This document shows positions 16,897-27,217 of a stretch of DNA of 64,000 bases, one piece after another. Each line of letters begins with the position of its first letter. The stretch's first letter is position 1. The position numbers were made by a program, and so were the translations under genes. A model generated the notes under the pieces. The model saw nothing but the letters and a program-made list of their open reading frames with translations. It ran no database searches and was not told the origin of the DNA. This stretch comes from Thiohalocapsa sp963695445 (GTDB lineage Bacteria > Pseudomonadota > Gammaproteobacteria > Chromatiales > Chromatiaceae): NCBI GenBank assembly GCA_963695445.1, contig CAVOGV010000007.1, forward strand, positions 52,783 to 116,782. Direction: 5' to 3'.

Positions 16897-19693
16897 TCAA
16901 TCGAAACTGTATGTGAAGCCATCGTTGTCTACATCGACGTTGATGCGCTCGACTGAACCACCCTCCATGGTGCGGGTCAGCAACTCACGGCTGATCTCCG
17001 GTAGCACGGAGTTGGTGAGGATCGCATCCACCACGCGGGCGCCGCTCTCCACCTCGGCACATCGCGCGGCGATGAGGGTCACGACCTCGTCGCTGAAGGT
17101 CAGCGGGATGCGGTGATTGTCTTCGATGCGTCGCACGACGCGCCCGAGCTGCAGGCGAATGATCGCTGCCAGCATCTCGTCGTTGAGCGGATAGTACGGG
17201 ATGGCGACCAAGCGGCCGAGCAGTGCCGCCGGGAAGGTCTTCAGCAGCGGTTCGCGCAGCGCGGTGGCAATGCCTTCGGGTTCCGGCATCAGGTCCGGAT
17301 CTTGGCACAGACCCATGACCAGATCGGTACCGACGTTGGTGGTGAGCAGGATCAGCGTATTCCGGAAATCGATATGGCGGCCCTCGGCGTCTTCCATCCA
17401 GCCCTTGTCGAATACCTGGAAGAAGATCTCGTGCACGTCCGGGTGGGCCTTTTCCACTTCGTCGAGCAGGACGACGCTGTAGGGCTTGCGTCGCACCGCC
17501 TCGGTGAGGATGCCGCCCTCGCCGTAGCCGACGTAGCCGGGTGGCGAGCCCTTGAGCGTGGAGACGCTGTGTGCCTCCTGGAACTCGCTCATGTTGATGG
17601 TGATGATGTTCTGCTCGCCGCCGTAGAGGGCCTCGGCCAGCGCCAGGCCGGTCTCGGTCTTGCCGACGCCGGACGGGCCGGCGAGCAGGAATACGCCGAT
17701 GGGCTTGTTGGGGTTGTCGAGACGGGCGCGAGAGGTCTGGATGCGGCGCGCGATCATATCGAGCGCGTGCCGCTGGCCGATGACCCGTTTGTTAAGCGTC
17801 TCGGCCAGTTGCAGCACTGCCTGCACCTCGTTCTTGACCATGCGGCCCACCGGGATGCCGGTCCAATCCGCGACCACCGAGGCTACCGCCTGACTGTCGA
17901 CGCTGGGTAGGATCAACGGGCTTTCACCTTGCAGGCTATGCAGCTTGGTTTGTAGCTCACGCAAGCGCTCCAATGTCTCTGCGCGCGCTTCGTCGGACAG
18001 CGCGGGCGCTGCGGTCGTTGCCTCATCCGGAGATACCGGGGGCACCTCTGCAACAGACTCCGGGCTTTGGGGCGCGTTCGCGTCTACCACGGACCCCGCG
18101 TTCTGTTCCAGCGTGCTTGCCGTGCCTTCCACCGGAGCGGCTTGGCCCCTCAGCTGGGCCCGCAACGAAAGGATGTCTTTGACCAACTGATTCTCGTTGT
18201 CCCAACGGGCTTCGAGGGTGGTGAGTAGTTCCTGTTCCGCGGTGAGCTTTTCCTGGGCTCTTTCCTCACGCTCGACGGTGTCGACACCAACGGCGGTCTC
18301 GTGGCCGATGATGTCGAGTTCGGTCTGCAACGCCTCGATCCGGCGCCGGCAATCCTCGACCTCACCCGGTACCGCGCTTTGGCTGATAGCGACCCGGGCA
18401 CAGGCCGTATCGAGCAGACTCACTGCCTTGTCCGGCAATTGTCGGGCCGGGATATAGCGATGAGAGAGCCGAACGGCAGACTCAAGGGCCTCGTCGAGCA
18501 CTTGCACCCGGTGATGCTGCTCCAAGGTCGACGCGACACCTCTTACCATCAAGATGGCCTTGTCTTCGCTCGGTTCGTCCACCTGGACTACCTGAAAGCG
18601 GCGGGTGAGCGCGGGATCTTTCTCGATGTACTTCTTGTACTCGCTCCAGGTGGTTGCGGCCACCGTCCGCAGCGTCCCGCGAGCCAGGGCGGGCTTGAGC
18701 AGGTTGGCGGCGTCGCCGGTGCCGGCGCTGCCCCCGGCGCCGATCAGCGTGTGCGCCTCGTCGATGAACAGGATGATGGGCTTGGGCGAGGTCTGGACCT
18801 CGTCGATGACCTGACGCAGGCGGTTCTCGAACTCGCCCTTCATGCTCGCGCCGGCCTGGAGCAGGCCCACGTCGAGGGTGCGCAGCGTGACGTCCGCGAG
18901 CGGCGGCGGCACTTCACCGGCGGCGATGCGCAGCGCGAATCCCTCGACGACGGCGGTCTTGCCGACGCCGGCCTCGCCCGTGAGGATCGGGTTGTTCTGG
19001 CGCCGGCGCATCAGGATGTCGACGATCTGACGGATCTCCTCGTCGCGGCCGACGATGGGGTCGAGCTCACCGTTGCGCGCGCGCTCGGTGAGATCGACGG
19101 AGAACTGTTTCAGCGCCTCCTGCTTGCCCATCTGCGCCGGGGCGATGGCACCGCTCGCTTCACCCGGGGCCGCACCGCCCCCGACCCGAAAGCCGTCGCT
19201 GGTGCTCATGCCGGCCTCGGGTGAGTCGGCGAGGAACTGGGCGAAATTCATCGGAGAGACGCTCGGCGCTGATCTTGTCGAACTGCGCCGAGATCCCGAG
19301 CAGACCGGTGCGCAATCCGCGTGTCTTCAGCAGACCGACCATCAGATGCCCGGTGCGGACCTGGGTCTCGCCGAACATCAGCGTGCCGTAGACCCAGCCG
19401 CGCTCGACGGTTTCCTCCACGTCCGAGGACAGATCGGCGATGGAACGCGACCCGCGCGGCAAGCGATCGAGGGCGTCGGTGAGGTCCTTGGCGAGCCGGG
19501 CCGCGTCGAGATCGAATTGACGAATGATCCGATGCAGATCCGAGTCTTGGTTCTGCAGGATCTGATGCAGCCAATGCACGAGCTCGACATAGGGGTTGCC
19601 CCGCATCTTGCAGAAAACGGTCGCGCCTTCGATGGCCTTGTAGGCGAGCGGGTTGAGCTTGCCGAAGAGCGCGCTGCGGCTGATCTCGGTCAT
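16897..19693 (-). CDS. clpV: T6SS sheath-disassembly ATPase ClpV (TssH), one frameshift
   Basis: ClpV recycles the contracted TssB/TssC sheath. The N-terminal domain is in one frame from the ATG at 19693: SRSALFGKLNPLAYKAIEGA, RTGHLMVGLLKT. From about 19242 the rest continues in another frame: AAA1 with Walker A GEAGVGKTAV and LFIDEAH, a middle coiled-coil region, and AAA2 with GPSGVGKTETGLALAE and LLDEVEKAH. Removing one T from a TTT run (AAA on the plus strand, 19241-19243) joins LSDEF to AQFLADSPEAG into a protein of about 930 residues. The start overlaps the tssG stop by ATGA. Confidence 0.95.
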
Positions 19694-20781
19694 CGTGGGA
19701 ATCCTCCAGTGGATGCGGCTTGTTTTACTGTTTCTGGCGAAGGCGGGTCGATCGTTGTGCTGATGCTTGGATCGAGCTTGAGGTCATCGCCGTCTCGGCC
19801 GAGCGGGCGGCTCTTGACCCATGTCGTCCAGCCCAGCCTTCCCGCCTGGCCTAGGCATGTCTGCGGTACTTCCGGCTGCGCCAACACCGGGTTCAGATCC
19901 CAGCCGATCTGATCGCCGACGTAATTGCGCACGATGGCCTTCACCGCGTCCAGGCTCTTGCCGCCCGGCAGCAGGCGAAGGTAATCCGGCAACTTCAGCG
20001 GTCCGATGCGGACCCGGAACTTGGACTGATGGTCCCAGACGCGACCGCCGACCGTCGTCGTCTGACCGAGCGCACCGGTGTTCGGCGACTCACCGAGCCG
20101 CCAGCGGCAGTCATCCGGCAGCGTCAGCCAGTGGCCGACGAATTCCTCGATCTGGACCGGCAGCTTCAGAAAGCCGGCGAGGATGGCGCGCAACCCTTCC
20201 GGATGCCGCGTCTGGCAGGCGAGATGACCGGTGAAGTGCAGCTTAAGGAGATCGGGCATCTTGTCCCGGTCGGCGTAGGCCGGCATGCCGGTGCCCTGAA
20301 GCGCGCCGAGGTAGACGGCGAATCGGTCCCCGTTGGGGCGGTCGAAGGTGACTGCGGGCTGCGCCTGCGCCCAGGCTCGGTAGAACAGCCCGAGCATGCG
20401 GTGATTGAAGAGATCGAGAAAGCGGGCGAAGGTGGGGTCGTCGTTGTTGCGCAAGCGGTCCCGCGCGTAGTCGGTCAGGTGCAAGGGCAACGGGCCATTC
20501 GGGCCGAGAAGACCAAGAAAATGGACCAATAACAGAGGCGGGAGTCCCGCGCGGCGGCGCTGCAGCGCGGCGAGTTCGGCCGGCGCAAAGATCAGCGACG
20601 GTGCCTGGCCGAGTCGGATCGGATCATCCGCCGACTTGGCCGAGCTGGCGACCCGCGGTCGCTCGGGATATCGGCACTCCAACTGCCTTAGCGTCTGCAG
20701 GAAACTGAAGCGCCAGGGTGCGCGCTCCAGTTCGCCGAGCAGCGCTAGAGGGTCGGGCGCAGGCCGATGGTCGCCGGCCAT
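19690..20781 (-). CDS. tssG: T6SS baseplate protein TssG
   Basis: 363-residue TssG (VasB/ImpH family), a wedge component of the baseplate together with TssE, TssF and TssK. Typical features are the N-terminal RAPWRFSFLQTLRQLE, the VHFLGLLGPNGPLPLHLTDY block and HRMLGLFYRAWAQAQPAV, and the central LKLHFTGHLACQTRHPEGL. Length fits the family. It overlaps tssF by 37 bases and clpV by ATGA, in the minus-strand operon. Confidence 0.95.
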   Translation of the reverse strand: MAGDHRPAPDPLALLGELERAPWRFSFLQTLRQLECRYPERPRVASSAKSADDPIRLGQAPSLIFAPAELAALQRRRAGLPPLLLVHFLGLLGPNGPLPLHLTDYARDRLRNNDDPTFARFLDLFNHRMLGLFYRAWAQAQPAVTFDRPNGDRFAVYLGALQGTGMPAYADRDKMPDLLKLHFTGHLACQTRHPEGLRAILAGFLKLPVQIEEFVGHWLTLPDDCRWRLGESPNTGALGQTTTVGGRVWDHQSKFRVRIGPLKLPDYLRLLPGGKSLDAVKAIVRNYVGDQIGWDLNPVLAQPEVPQTCLGQAGRLGWTTWVKSRPLGRDGDDLKLDPSISTTIDPPSPETVKQAASTGGFPR

Positions 20782-22622
20782 CGCTTCAGCTCTCCGCGGT
20801 CGGGGGTCGTGAGCAGGGTCTCGGTAAATCCGTTGATGGAGGCATAGCGCGCGAAGAAACGCTCGAGTACCGTGCCCAATAGGTAGGCGCCGGTACCTTC
20901 GAAGGCGCTTTCGTCGAGGTCAAGGGCAATCTCGATGCCACGGGCATAGGTGATCGGGCGCACCCCCGGGAGACGGCGCGTGATCGGGCGGGAGGATATC
21001 GACCGGAGCCCCTCGAGCTGATGGCGCGCCCCGGCGACGGTGAGGTCCGCGTACAGGGCCAACAATTCACGCAGCGCCCCGGCACCGGTTCCGCCCTCGG
21101 TATCGGTAATGGACAAGTAGTTCAGGGAAAGATGGCTGATCAGTCGCCAGGCCGTGTCGCCGTGCGCATGGGATGGTTTTGGCGCGGTCGGGCCAGCGCG
21201 CACCCGCACGGCCTGCACCGGAGCCCCTGATTCCAGCGAAAAGTCCGTCTGGCCCGCACCGACCGGCATTTGCAGCGGCAGGTCGCGATTGGTGCAGAGG
21301 CAGGTAACCCCGAGCTGGCGCAGTTCCGCTGACCAGGGCGCCGCGGCGGCATCGACCAGGTTGACGTAGAGTTCGCTGCCGGAATAGCTTGAACGCGGAC
21401 CTTGCCTGCGCTGACGCGACGAGAGTCTGCGGGGAACGCGGTGCACGCTGTAATAGGCTGGGTGCTCGTCAGGGTGGGTGAGGTCGGTTGCGGCGTAGAA
21501 AGGACGAAACTCGCGGGAGTTGGTACTCGATGCCCCGTAGCCGGTCACCCCATCGACGCGATAGACCTCAAAGTCCATGGGTCGTGTGCGGTCTGGGACG
21601 ACATGGTATTCGGGTCCGCCTTTGTCGAGATGGATACGGTCGCAGCGCTTGGGAAACAGGTTGATGGCGGGCGTGCAGTGCAGCGCGAAGTTGCCGGCGT
21701 CGAGGGCGCTGTCGAGTGCCTTCGCTGGCGACGGCAGGAGTACGATGATGTCGACCTCTGGCGCGTTCACTTGAGCCAGTGCCGGAGCCAGACCGTCCAG
21801 CGCTACGAATAGGTAGCGCTCAGGAAACGCAAAATACTCGTGCAGGTTGCGATAGCCTTGGAAAGAGGCCAACGTGTATGGCAACAGGGCCTCGCTTGCG
21901 GAGAATCCAAGGGGGCTAAGGGTGGAGCCAGGAAGTTCCGTCAGCCAGGGCAGGGGGCGCTGCAACGGCTGTATGAGCACGGCGACCGGATTCGCGGTGA
22001 GCTGTTCGTACAGCGTGAACGGAACCTCGTCGCTGCCTTGCAGGTAGAGCACCAGTCGGTCAAGCTGAATGTCCCGCAGGTTCAAGCCAGCGGTGGCGCG
22101 CAAGCGCAGGCGGATGCCGGCCTTGCTGCGGTTCAGGGCTGGCAGATCGGTCTTCGCGACCGGTCCGACATGGCTGAAGTATTCCGCCTGGGTGATCTCG
22201 ATGGGCCAAAGAACTGTCTCGTGCGCAGTGCGGTACTCGCAAGCCGTCTGCTCGCCCTTGCCGAGGGTCCCGCGCAGCAGCGTATCACGCGGGATCGTGA
22301 AGCCGGCTGCTAGCGCTCCTTCGGTCGGGTCCGGCTGCATCTGCACGACGGCCATCGACGGCGTTGGGGCTAAGTAGTGCGGGTAGATCATCTCCAGCAG
22401 GTGCTGGGTGAAGGTCGGAAACTCGTCCTCGATCTTGAGCTGAACGCGGGCGGCCAGGAACGCAAAACCCTCGAGCAGGCGCTCGACGTAAGGGTCCGCG
22501 CATTCGAAGGCGGTGAGGCCGAGGCGGCCGGCGATCTTCGGGAACTCGGCCGCGAACTCGCCGCCGATTCCACGCAGATGCTGGAGTTCTCGGTTGTAGT
22601 GTGCGAGGAGACGTGGGTCCAT
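20745..22622 (-). CDS. tssF: T6SS baseplate protein TssF
   Basis: 625-residue TssF (VasA/ImpG). The N-terminus MDPRLLAHYNRELQHLRGIG, the FPKIAGRLGL segment, and VERLLEGFAFLAARVQLKIE with FPTFTQHLLEMIYPHYL are the family signature. Later segments include HEYFAFPERYLFVALDGL, FRPFYAATD and the SVHRVPRR region, with a C-terminal FFARYASINGFTETLL. TssF pairs with TssG in the baseplate wedge. It starts seven bases after the tssE stop and overlaps tssG by 37 bases. Confidence 0.96.
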   Translation of the reverse strand: MDPRLLAHYNRELQHLRGIGGEFAAEFPKIAGRLGLTAFECADPYVERLLEGFAFLAARVQLKIEDEFPTFTQHLLEMIYPHYLAPTPSMAVVQMQPDPTEGALAAGFTIPRDTLLRGTLGKGEQTACEYRTAHETVLWPIEITQAEYFSHVGPVAKTDLPALNRSKAGIRLRLRATAGLNLRDIQLDRLVLYLQGSDEVPFTLYEQLTANPVAVLIQPLQRPLPWLTELPGSTLSPLGFSASEALLPYTLASFQGYRNLHEYFAFPERYLFVALDGLAPALAQVNAPEVDIIVLLPSPAKALDSALDAGNFALHCTPAINLFPKRCDRIHLDKGGPEYHVVPDRTRPMDFEVYRVDGVTGYGASSTNSREFRPFYAATDLTHPDEHPAYYSVHRVPRRLSSRQRRQGPRSSYSGSELYVNLVDAAAAPWSAELRQLGVTCLCTNRDLPLQMPVGAGQTDFSLESGAPVQAVRVRAGPTAPKPSHAHGDTAWRLISHLSLNYLSITDTEGGTGAGALRELLALYADLTVAGARHQLEGLRSISSRPITRRLPGVRPITYARGIEIALDLDESAFEGTGAYLLGTVLERFFARYASINGFTETLLTTPDRGELKRWPATIGLRPTL

Positions 22623-22629
22623 GATCGCG

Positions 22630-23142
22630 TCAGTCGCCGCCTCCGGTTGCTTCCAATACGGCCACCTCGCCGGACTCCAGATCCACTTCGGTCTTCAGGT
22701 AGAGCTGTTGCGGCAGGGGTTGCCCCCAGAGTTCGCCTTCGATGTCGAAGCGGATGGCGTTGTGGTTCATGTGCGACTCGTCGACGACGGCCCGAATGAT
22801 CAGCGACTGTCGCGTGATGCGCGGCTCGAAGCGCAGGATGGCTTGGCGCAGATCGCGTTCCAGCGTGAGGACGTCCAGGCCAGACACATGCCGCCCGGCC
22901 AAGTCGGGCAAGCCGAAGTTCAATACAGACTGCCGGACCTCGGGGTAGGCATCCAGGTCCGTAACGGATGCCAAATCGCAGGTATTCAGCAACCATTTCA
23001 AATCGCGTAAGACGCAGGCCTTTAGCCGTCGCGGCGACAACACCCGGTCGTCGCGCGACTCCTCGGTCGTCTTCGGCGCGTTGTCCGTCAGTCGATCGAG
23101 TAGCGATGGTTGCAATCGCTCCTTCGGCGTCAGGTCAGCCAT
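22630..23142 (-). CDS. tssE: T6SS baseplate protein TssE (gp25-like)
   Basis: 170-residue protein of the gp25-like lysozyme/TssE family, which nucleates sheath assembly on the baseplate. It has the LLDRLTDNAP N-terminal motif, a RRLKACVLRDLKWLLNTCDL helix and the conserved YPEVRQSVLNFGLPDLAG segment, ending with LYLKTEVDLESGEV. The start overlaps the tagJ stop by one base (TGATG), and tssF follows seven bases after the stop. Confidence 0.95.
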   Translation of the reverse strand: MADLTPKERLQPSLLDRLTDNAPKTTEESRDDRVLSPRRLKACVLRDLKWLLNTCDLASVTDLDAYPEVRQSVLNFGLPDLAGRHVSGLDVLTLERDLRQAILRFEPRITRQSLIIRAVVDESHMNHNAIRFDIEGELWGQPLPQQLYLKTEVDLESGEVAVLEATGGGD

Positions 23143-23957
23143 CAGTTGGTGCCGTCGGCTGGCGAATCGGTCTGTTGCAGGCTGATCTCGCGAACACCCA
23201 GCAGCGGATACTCACCCTGATCGGTCGCGAGCATTCGCTGTCCCAACCCGACAAACAGCCCCGAGCCGCGCTCCAGCCAATCCGTGCGGCGTGCGAGCCG
23301 GATGCTGGCGTCTTCGCTGAACTCAGATCCCGGATAGCGAGTCGGGACCAGCGCCACGGATTCACCGCCGTTGGTCCAAGTGATTTGAGCCGGTACCCAC
23401 ACGAGGTCGCGAAGATCGCTAGGTTCTTCGAAACGGATGCAGCGAATATGTTGAAAGGGGACCCAGTTGTATCGTCCGTTCAACACCATCTCGACGACCG
23501 GTCCTAAGCGCATATCGGCGTCGGCGATCCATGCGAACGGCTCGCCGTCAATCAGGCCGGCGGTCGCCGGGGCCTCGTCGAAGGCCTCAGAGCGCAACGC
23601 TTGTGATTCCTCCGCCTTTCCTTGTCCGCTCAGCCGAAGCGCTTCGAACAGCAGTGCGATCCAGCGCTGGGGTTCACCGAAGACGATGGGGTCGCGCTCG
23701 CCGGCGAAGACACGTTCGCGTAATACCGCCGATTGCAACGCGGGCCTGTAGGTTCCAGCCATTGCCAGGGTGCCGGCATCGAGTTCGGCTGCAACATTCA
23801 GCTGATTGAGGGCCTTTTTCCACTCGCCCAGGACCGAGAGCAGTTGGAACAAGAAAATCCGGAGTTTTACGTCGGCCGGCGACTTGCGTATCTGCGACTG
23901 AAGCTGTTTCAGCGCAGTGTCAAGATCGCCATCTTTAAGCGCCTGTTCTGCGTCCAT
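23142..23957 (-). CDS. tagJ: T6SS accessory protein TagJ (ImpE family)
   Basis: 271 residues from the ATG at 23957 (MDAEQALKDGDLDTALKQLQ); an upstream in-frame extension to 24029 is unlikely because it lacks the family N-terminus. ImpE/TagJ binds the N-terminal helix of the sheath protein TssB. The N-terminal half is a TPR-like repeat (VKLRIFLFQLLSVLGEWKKA), followed by the ImpE C-terminal region with FAWIADADMRLGPVVEMVLN and VPFQHIRCIRFEEPSDLRDL. The gene lies between hcp and tssE in the same operon. Confidence 0.92.
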   Translation of the reverse strand: MDAEQALKDGDLDTALKQLQSQIRKSPADVKLRIFLFQLLSVLGEWKKALNQLNVAAELDAGTLAMAGTYRPALQSAVLRERVFAGERDPIVFGEPQRWIALLFEALRLSGQGKAEESQALRSEAFDEAPATAGLIDGEPFAWIADADMRLGPVVEMVLNGRYNWVPFQHIRCIRFEEPSDLRDLVWVPAQITWTNGGESVALVPTRYPGSEFSEDASIRLARRTDWLERGSGLFVGLGQRMLATDQGEYPLLGVREISLQQTDSPADGTN

Positions 23958-24110
23958 GGGGCTTCTCCACCGCCGAAGAAAAGACAGCCGCCGAACTCGG
24001 CTCGGGGCAAAAATGGGGCGCTGACCCATGATCAGCGCCAGATGGTCGATACCGCGAAGCGGCGAACCGCTCCCCGACTTCCCTTTTCGGAGAGCGATTT
24101 GCAGAGCTCG

Positions 24111-24599
24111 TCACTCCTGAACGTTCTTCTCCAAACTCCATGTGCGGTCCGTGCTCGAGCCCGGCGCCCCCGTGTGATCGATTGGCGTATATTCCCACTT
24201 GATCTTTCCGTAGGCGAAAGACACCTGCTCAGTGGGTTTGATCTCGTCGCCTTGTGATCCGCCCGGAGAGATGGACGTGACGATGCAATCCTCGAGCTCA
24301 TACCTCATGAAGCAATGCTTGTCACCGGTGGCGAGACACAATTCCAATTGGATTTTCGGAATATGCTCGCCTTTCGCGCACTTGACGTTGAGATCGCAGG
24401 TTGCGTTGTCGATGGTCTTTGCGACCACGAGATCTTGGAAATCAGCACGGCCGCCTGTGCGTCCCCCGGTCGCGCTGGCGCCCGACACCGGTTGACTGAC
24501 ACCGTGACTGTAACTCAAGATTTCGATCCACTTGTCGTGTGTGTCGTCGGAGCTCTCTCCATCGACGCCTTCAATCTTCATAAACATGTCGACTGCCAT
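24111..24599 (-). CDS. hcp: T6SS inner-tube protein Hcp (TssD)
   Basis: Hexameric ring protein that forms the inner tube. 162 residues from the ATG at 24599, which has AGGAG eight bases upstream; a GTG one codon earlier is possible. Family features are the N-terminal MAVDMFMKIEGVDGES, the HDKWIEILSYSHGVSQP segment, GGRADFQDLVVAKTID, and the ending VSFAYGKIKWEYTPID. Placed between tssC and tagJ; preceded by about 450 non-coding bases, so it likely has its own promoter or is set apart by processing for high expression. Confidence 0.97.
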   Translation of the reverse strand: MAVDMFMKIEGVDGESSDDTHDKWIEILSYSHGVSQPVSGASATGGRTGGRADFQDLVVAKTIDNATCDLNVKCAKGEHIPKIQLELCLATGDKHCFMRYELEDCIVTSISPGGSQGDEIKPTEQVSFAYGKIKWEYTPIDHTGAPGSSTDRTWSLEKNVQE

Positions 24600-24910
24600 C
24601 ACGCATTCTCCTCAGGTTGTTGACGAATTGCCCGTCAGGGCGCTGTTAGCGCGGCCTCGCTTGGACTGCGTGAACTGGCTTCACCGAATCCATGGTGTGA
24701 GAGCTCATCGGTGAATCCACGAGAGGCCGTTGCTTGCTCTCCTTGCAGAACAGATGCCAGATTGGCTTCAGGCGCGGGTGCAGCACCGTATGAAGCCCAC
24801 AACTCGCTGAAACATAGTGCGTTTAGAATGGACCGTCCGGCAGGCGGCGGCATGCCGCCGTACCGCAGGAGGGTGGCTGCCGGCTTCGGTTGACCGGCTC
24901 AATTTGAACC

Positions 24911-24967
24911 GGTCGGTTCGGATTGAACCGATCCGACCAGGCAAGGGAGCGGGTCCGGCTGACCCGC
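24911..24967 (-). terminator. Two stem-loops between tssC and hcp, processing or attenuation site
   Basis: Downstream of tssC on the minus strand lie two hairpins. GCGGGTC and GACCCGC form a 7-bp perfect stem with a 5-base loop at 24949-24967. A second structure at 24911-24938 pairs GGTCGG with CCGACC around an inner CGGTTC/GAACCG stem. No U-tract follows, so they are more likely to set mRNA ends or decay between tssC and hcp than to be classical terminators. The rest of 24600-25055 shows no gene. Confidence 0.4.
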
Positions 24968-25055
24968 ACTGCCATGCGCCATGGTCCCCGTCGCAAATTG
25001 GCCGGTGCGCGCAAAGGCAAGCTGAGTGGTGCATGATCTTCCATGTCCGCCTCGG

Positions 25056-26549
25056 TCAGCCCTTCTCCGAGGGAAGCCGCGAGACGAGGCGTAGAGACAC
25101 GGTCAAGCCCTCTAACTGATAGTGTGGTCGCAGATAGAACTTGGAGGTGTAGTAGCCGGGGTTGCCCTCGACTTCTTCCACGACCACTTGCGCTGCCGCG
25201 AGCGGTTTGCGTGCCTTGTCGACCTCGGACGCATTGGCCGGGTTGGGCTCGACGTACTTGTTGATCCATTTATTGAGCCATTTTTCCATGTCGTCGCGTT
25301 CCTTAAACGATCCGACTTTGTCGCGGACAATCGCTTTGAGGTAGTGCGCGAATCGACAGACGGCGAATAAGTACGGCAAACGGGCGGCAAGGTTCGCGTT
25401 TGCCGTTGCGTCTGGGTCATCGTACTCGAAAGGCTTTTGCAGAGATTGCGCTCCTATGAACGCTGCAAAATCGGTGTTCTTCTTATGCAGCAGCGGCATG
25501 AACCCGTTCTTGGCCAGCTCAGCTTCCCGCCGGTCGTCGATCGCGATTTCGGTGGGGCACTTCATGTCGATGCCGCCGTCGTCGGTCGGGAAAGTGTGCA
25601 CGGGCAAACCCTCGACCGCACCTCCCGATTCCACACCGCGAATACGCGAGCACCAACCGTAGAGCTTGAATGCCCGATTGATGTTTACGGCCATGGCGTA
25701 GGCCGCATTCGACCAGGTGTACCGCGAATGGTCTCCGGCGGCGGTCTCTTCTTCGAAATCGAATTCTTCGACCGGGTCGGTCTTGGCCCCGTAGGGCAGT
25801 CGGGATAGAAATCGCGGCATGGCCAGCCCAATGTAGCGCGAGTCTTCCGATTCGCGCAGGGATTTCCAGGCGGCATATTCGGGGGTCTGGAAGATTTTTG
25901 TCAGGTCGCGTGGGTTACTCAACTCCTGCCACGACTCCATCTGAAACACGCCGGGGTCGGCGCCGGTAATGAAGGGCGTATGAGCGGCAGCGGAGATCTG
26001 CGCCATCTGTCCCAGCAGTTCGACGTCTGGCGGACTGTGATCGAAGTAGTAGTCGCCAACCAGGCAGCCGAAGGGCTCCCCGCCAAACATGCTGTATTCC
26101 TCAGTGTAGACCTTTTTGAAGATCGGGCTTTGATCCCAAGCCGTGCCCTTGAATTTCTTCAGATTCTTATGGACTTCCTTTTTCGAGATGTTCATGACGC
26201 GAATCTTGAGCATCTCGTCTGTTTCGGTGTTGTTGACGAGATAGTGCAGTCCCCGCCAACTGCCTTCCAACTGACTGAAATCCTGGTGGTGGAGGATCAG
26301 ATTGACTTGCTCGGTGAGTTTGCGATCGATCTCCGCGATGATCGACTCGATGGTCCGAACGGCGTCATCCGAAATGAGCCCGGTTTGCTCCAACGCCTGG
26401 GCAGCAAGGGTGTGAACCGCGTCTTGTACTGCCTCTCTAGCGCGGTCTGATCGCGGCTTGAATTCCTGCTGCAGCAGTGACGCAAAATCTCCTTCTGGGG
26501 CCGTCTCAAGTTGGCCTTCGGCTTGGGCTTGTTTCTCGGTCTCAGCCAT
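25056..26549 (-). CDS. tssC: T6SS sheath large subunit TssC (VipB)
   Basis: 497-residue sheath protein that, with TssB, forms the contractile sheath. Clear family segments: EIDRKLTEQVNLILHHQDF, LEGSWRGLHYLVNNTET, the PFGCLVGDYYFDHSPPDVEL motif, PFITGADPGVF, and the RFAHYLKAIVRDKVGSF segment near the C-terminus. It starts with an overlap of eight bases on the end of tssB. Length and motifs are full. Confidence 0.97.
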   Translation of the reverse strand: MAETEKQAQAEGQLETAPEGDFASLLQQEFKPRSDRAREAVQDAVHTLAAQALEQTGLISDDAVRTIESIIAEIDRKLTEQVNLILHHQDFSQLEGSWRGLHYLVNNTETDEMLKIRVMNISKKEVHKNLKKFKGTAWDQSPIFKKVYTEEYSMFGGEPFGCLVGDYYFDHSPPDVELLGQMAQISAAAHTPFITGADPGVFQMESWQELSNPRDLTKIFQTPEYAAWKSLRESEDSRYIGLAMPRFLSRLPYGAKTDPVEEFDFEEETAAGDHSRYTWSNAAYAMAVNINRAFKLYGWCSRIRGVESGGAVEGLPVHTFPTDDGGIDMKCPTEIAIDDRREAELAKNGFMPLLHKKNTDFAAFIGAQSLQKPFEYDDPDATANANLAARLPYLFAVCRFAHYLKAIVRDKVGSFKERDDMEKWLNKWINKYVEPNPANASEVDKARKPLAAAQVVVEEVEGNPGYYTSKFYLRPHYQLEGLTVSLRLVSRLPSEKG

Positions 26550-27087
26550 TCTTGTTGTCCTCCGCGTCGGCGGTGTCGGCTTGGCCTTCTTCCTTCGGTT
26601 TCGGCATACTTGCCAGGGACTTGAGCAAAGCCGGATCGTTCAGGGCGTTGGCGATGAGCTCTTCGGCCCCGCTCTTGCCGTCCATGTAGGTCAGCAGATT
26701 CGAAAGCTGCGTTCTCGCTTGCAGCAGCTTGTTCAGCGAGTCGACCTTGCGTGCCACGGCGGCAGGCGAGAAATCGTCCATGCTTTCGAAGGTCAGTTCG
26801 ACATTGAGATTACCTTCGCCGGTCAGGCTGTTCGGCACCTGAAAGGCGACGCGCGGCTTCATCGACTTGAGTCGGTCGTCGAAATTGTCGACGTCGATTT
26901 CAAGGAATGCGCGGTCGCCAACGGGGGGCAGGGGCGTCTCCGGTTTGCCGGAGAGATCTGACAGCACCCCCATCACGAATGGGAGTTGGATGGTCTTCTC
27001 GGCTCCATAGAGTTCCACGTCATATTCGATCTGGACTCTGGGCGCGCGATTTCGAGCGATGAATTTTTGGCTGCTCTCTTTGGCCAT
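26542..27087 (-). CDS. tssB: T6SS sheath small subunit TssB (VipA)
   Basis: 181 residues from the ATG at 27087, preceded by GGGGAG six bases upstream; a GTG two codons earlier is also open. The N-terminus AKESSQKFIARNRAPRVQIE, the ELPFVMGVLSDLSG-type strand (QLPFVMGVLSDLSGKPE) and the FLEIDVDNFDDRLKSMKPRV segment are the TssB signature. It forms the sheath with TssC and interacts with TagJ. It is followed directly by tssC. Confidence 0.95.
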   Translation of the reverse strand: MAKESSQKFIARNRAPRVQIEYDVELYGAEKTIQLPFVMGVLSDLSGKPETPLPPVGDRAFLEIDVDNFDDRLKSMKPRVAFQVPNSLTGEGNLNVELTFESMDDFSPAAVARKVDSLNKLLQARTQLSNLLTYMDGKSGAEELIANALNDPALLKSLASMPKPKEEGQADTADAEDNKNG

Positions 27088-27217
27088 GTTCACTCCCCTT
27101 TGTTCTTCAAGTGTCTATGAGACAGTCTGATCGCCGACGTTTGTCGGGCGCTTGTTTTCTCTACACTGAACCACGGATCGCGGCCCGGTGTCCAACAAGC
27201 TTGTGCAGACAACTTAA

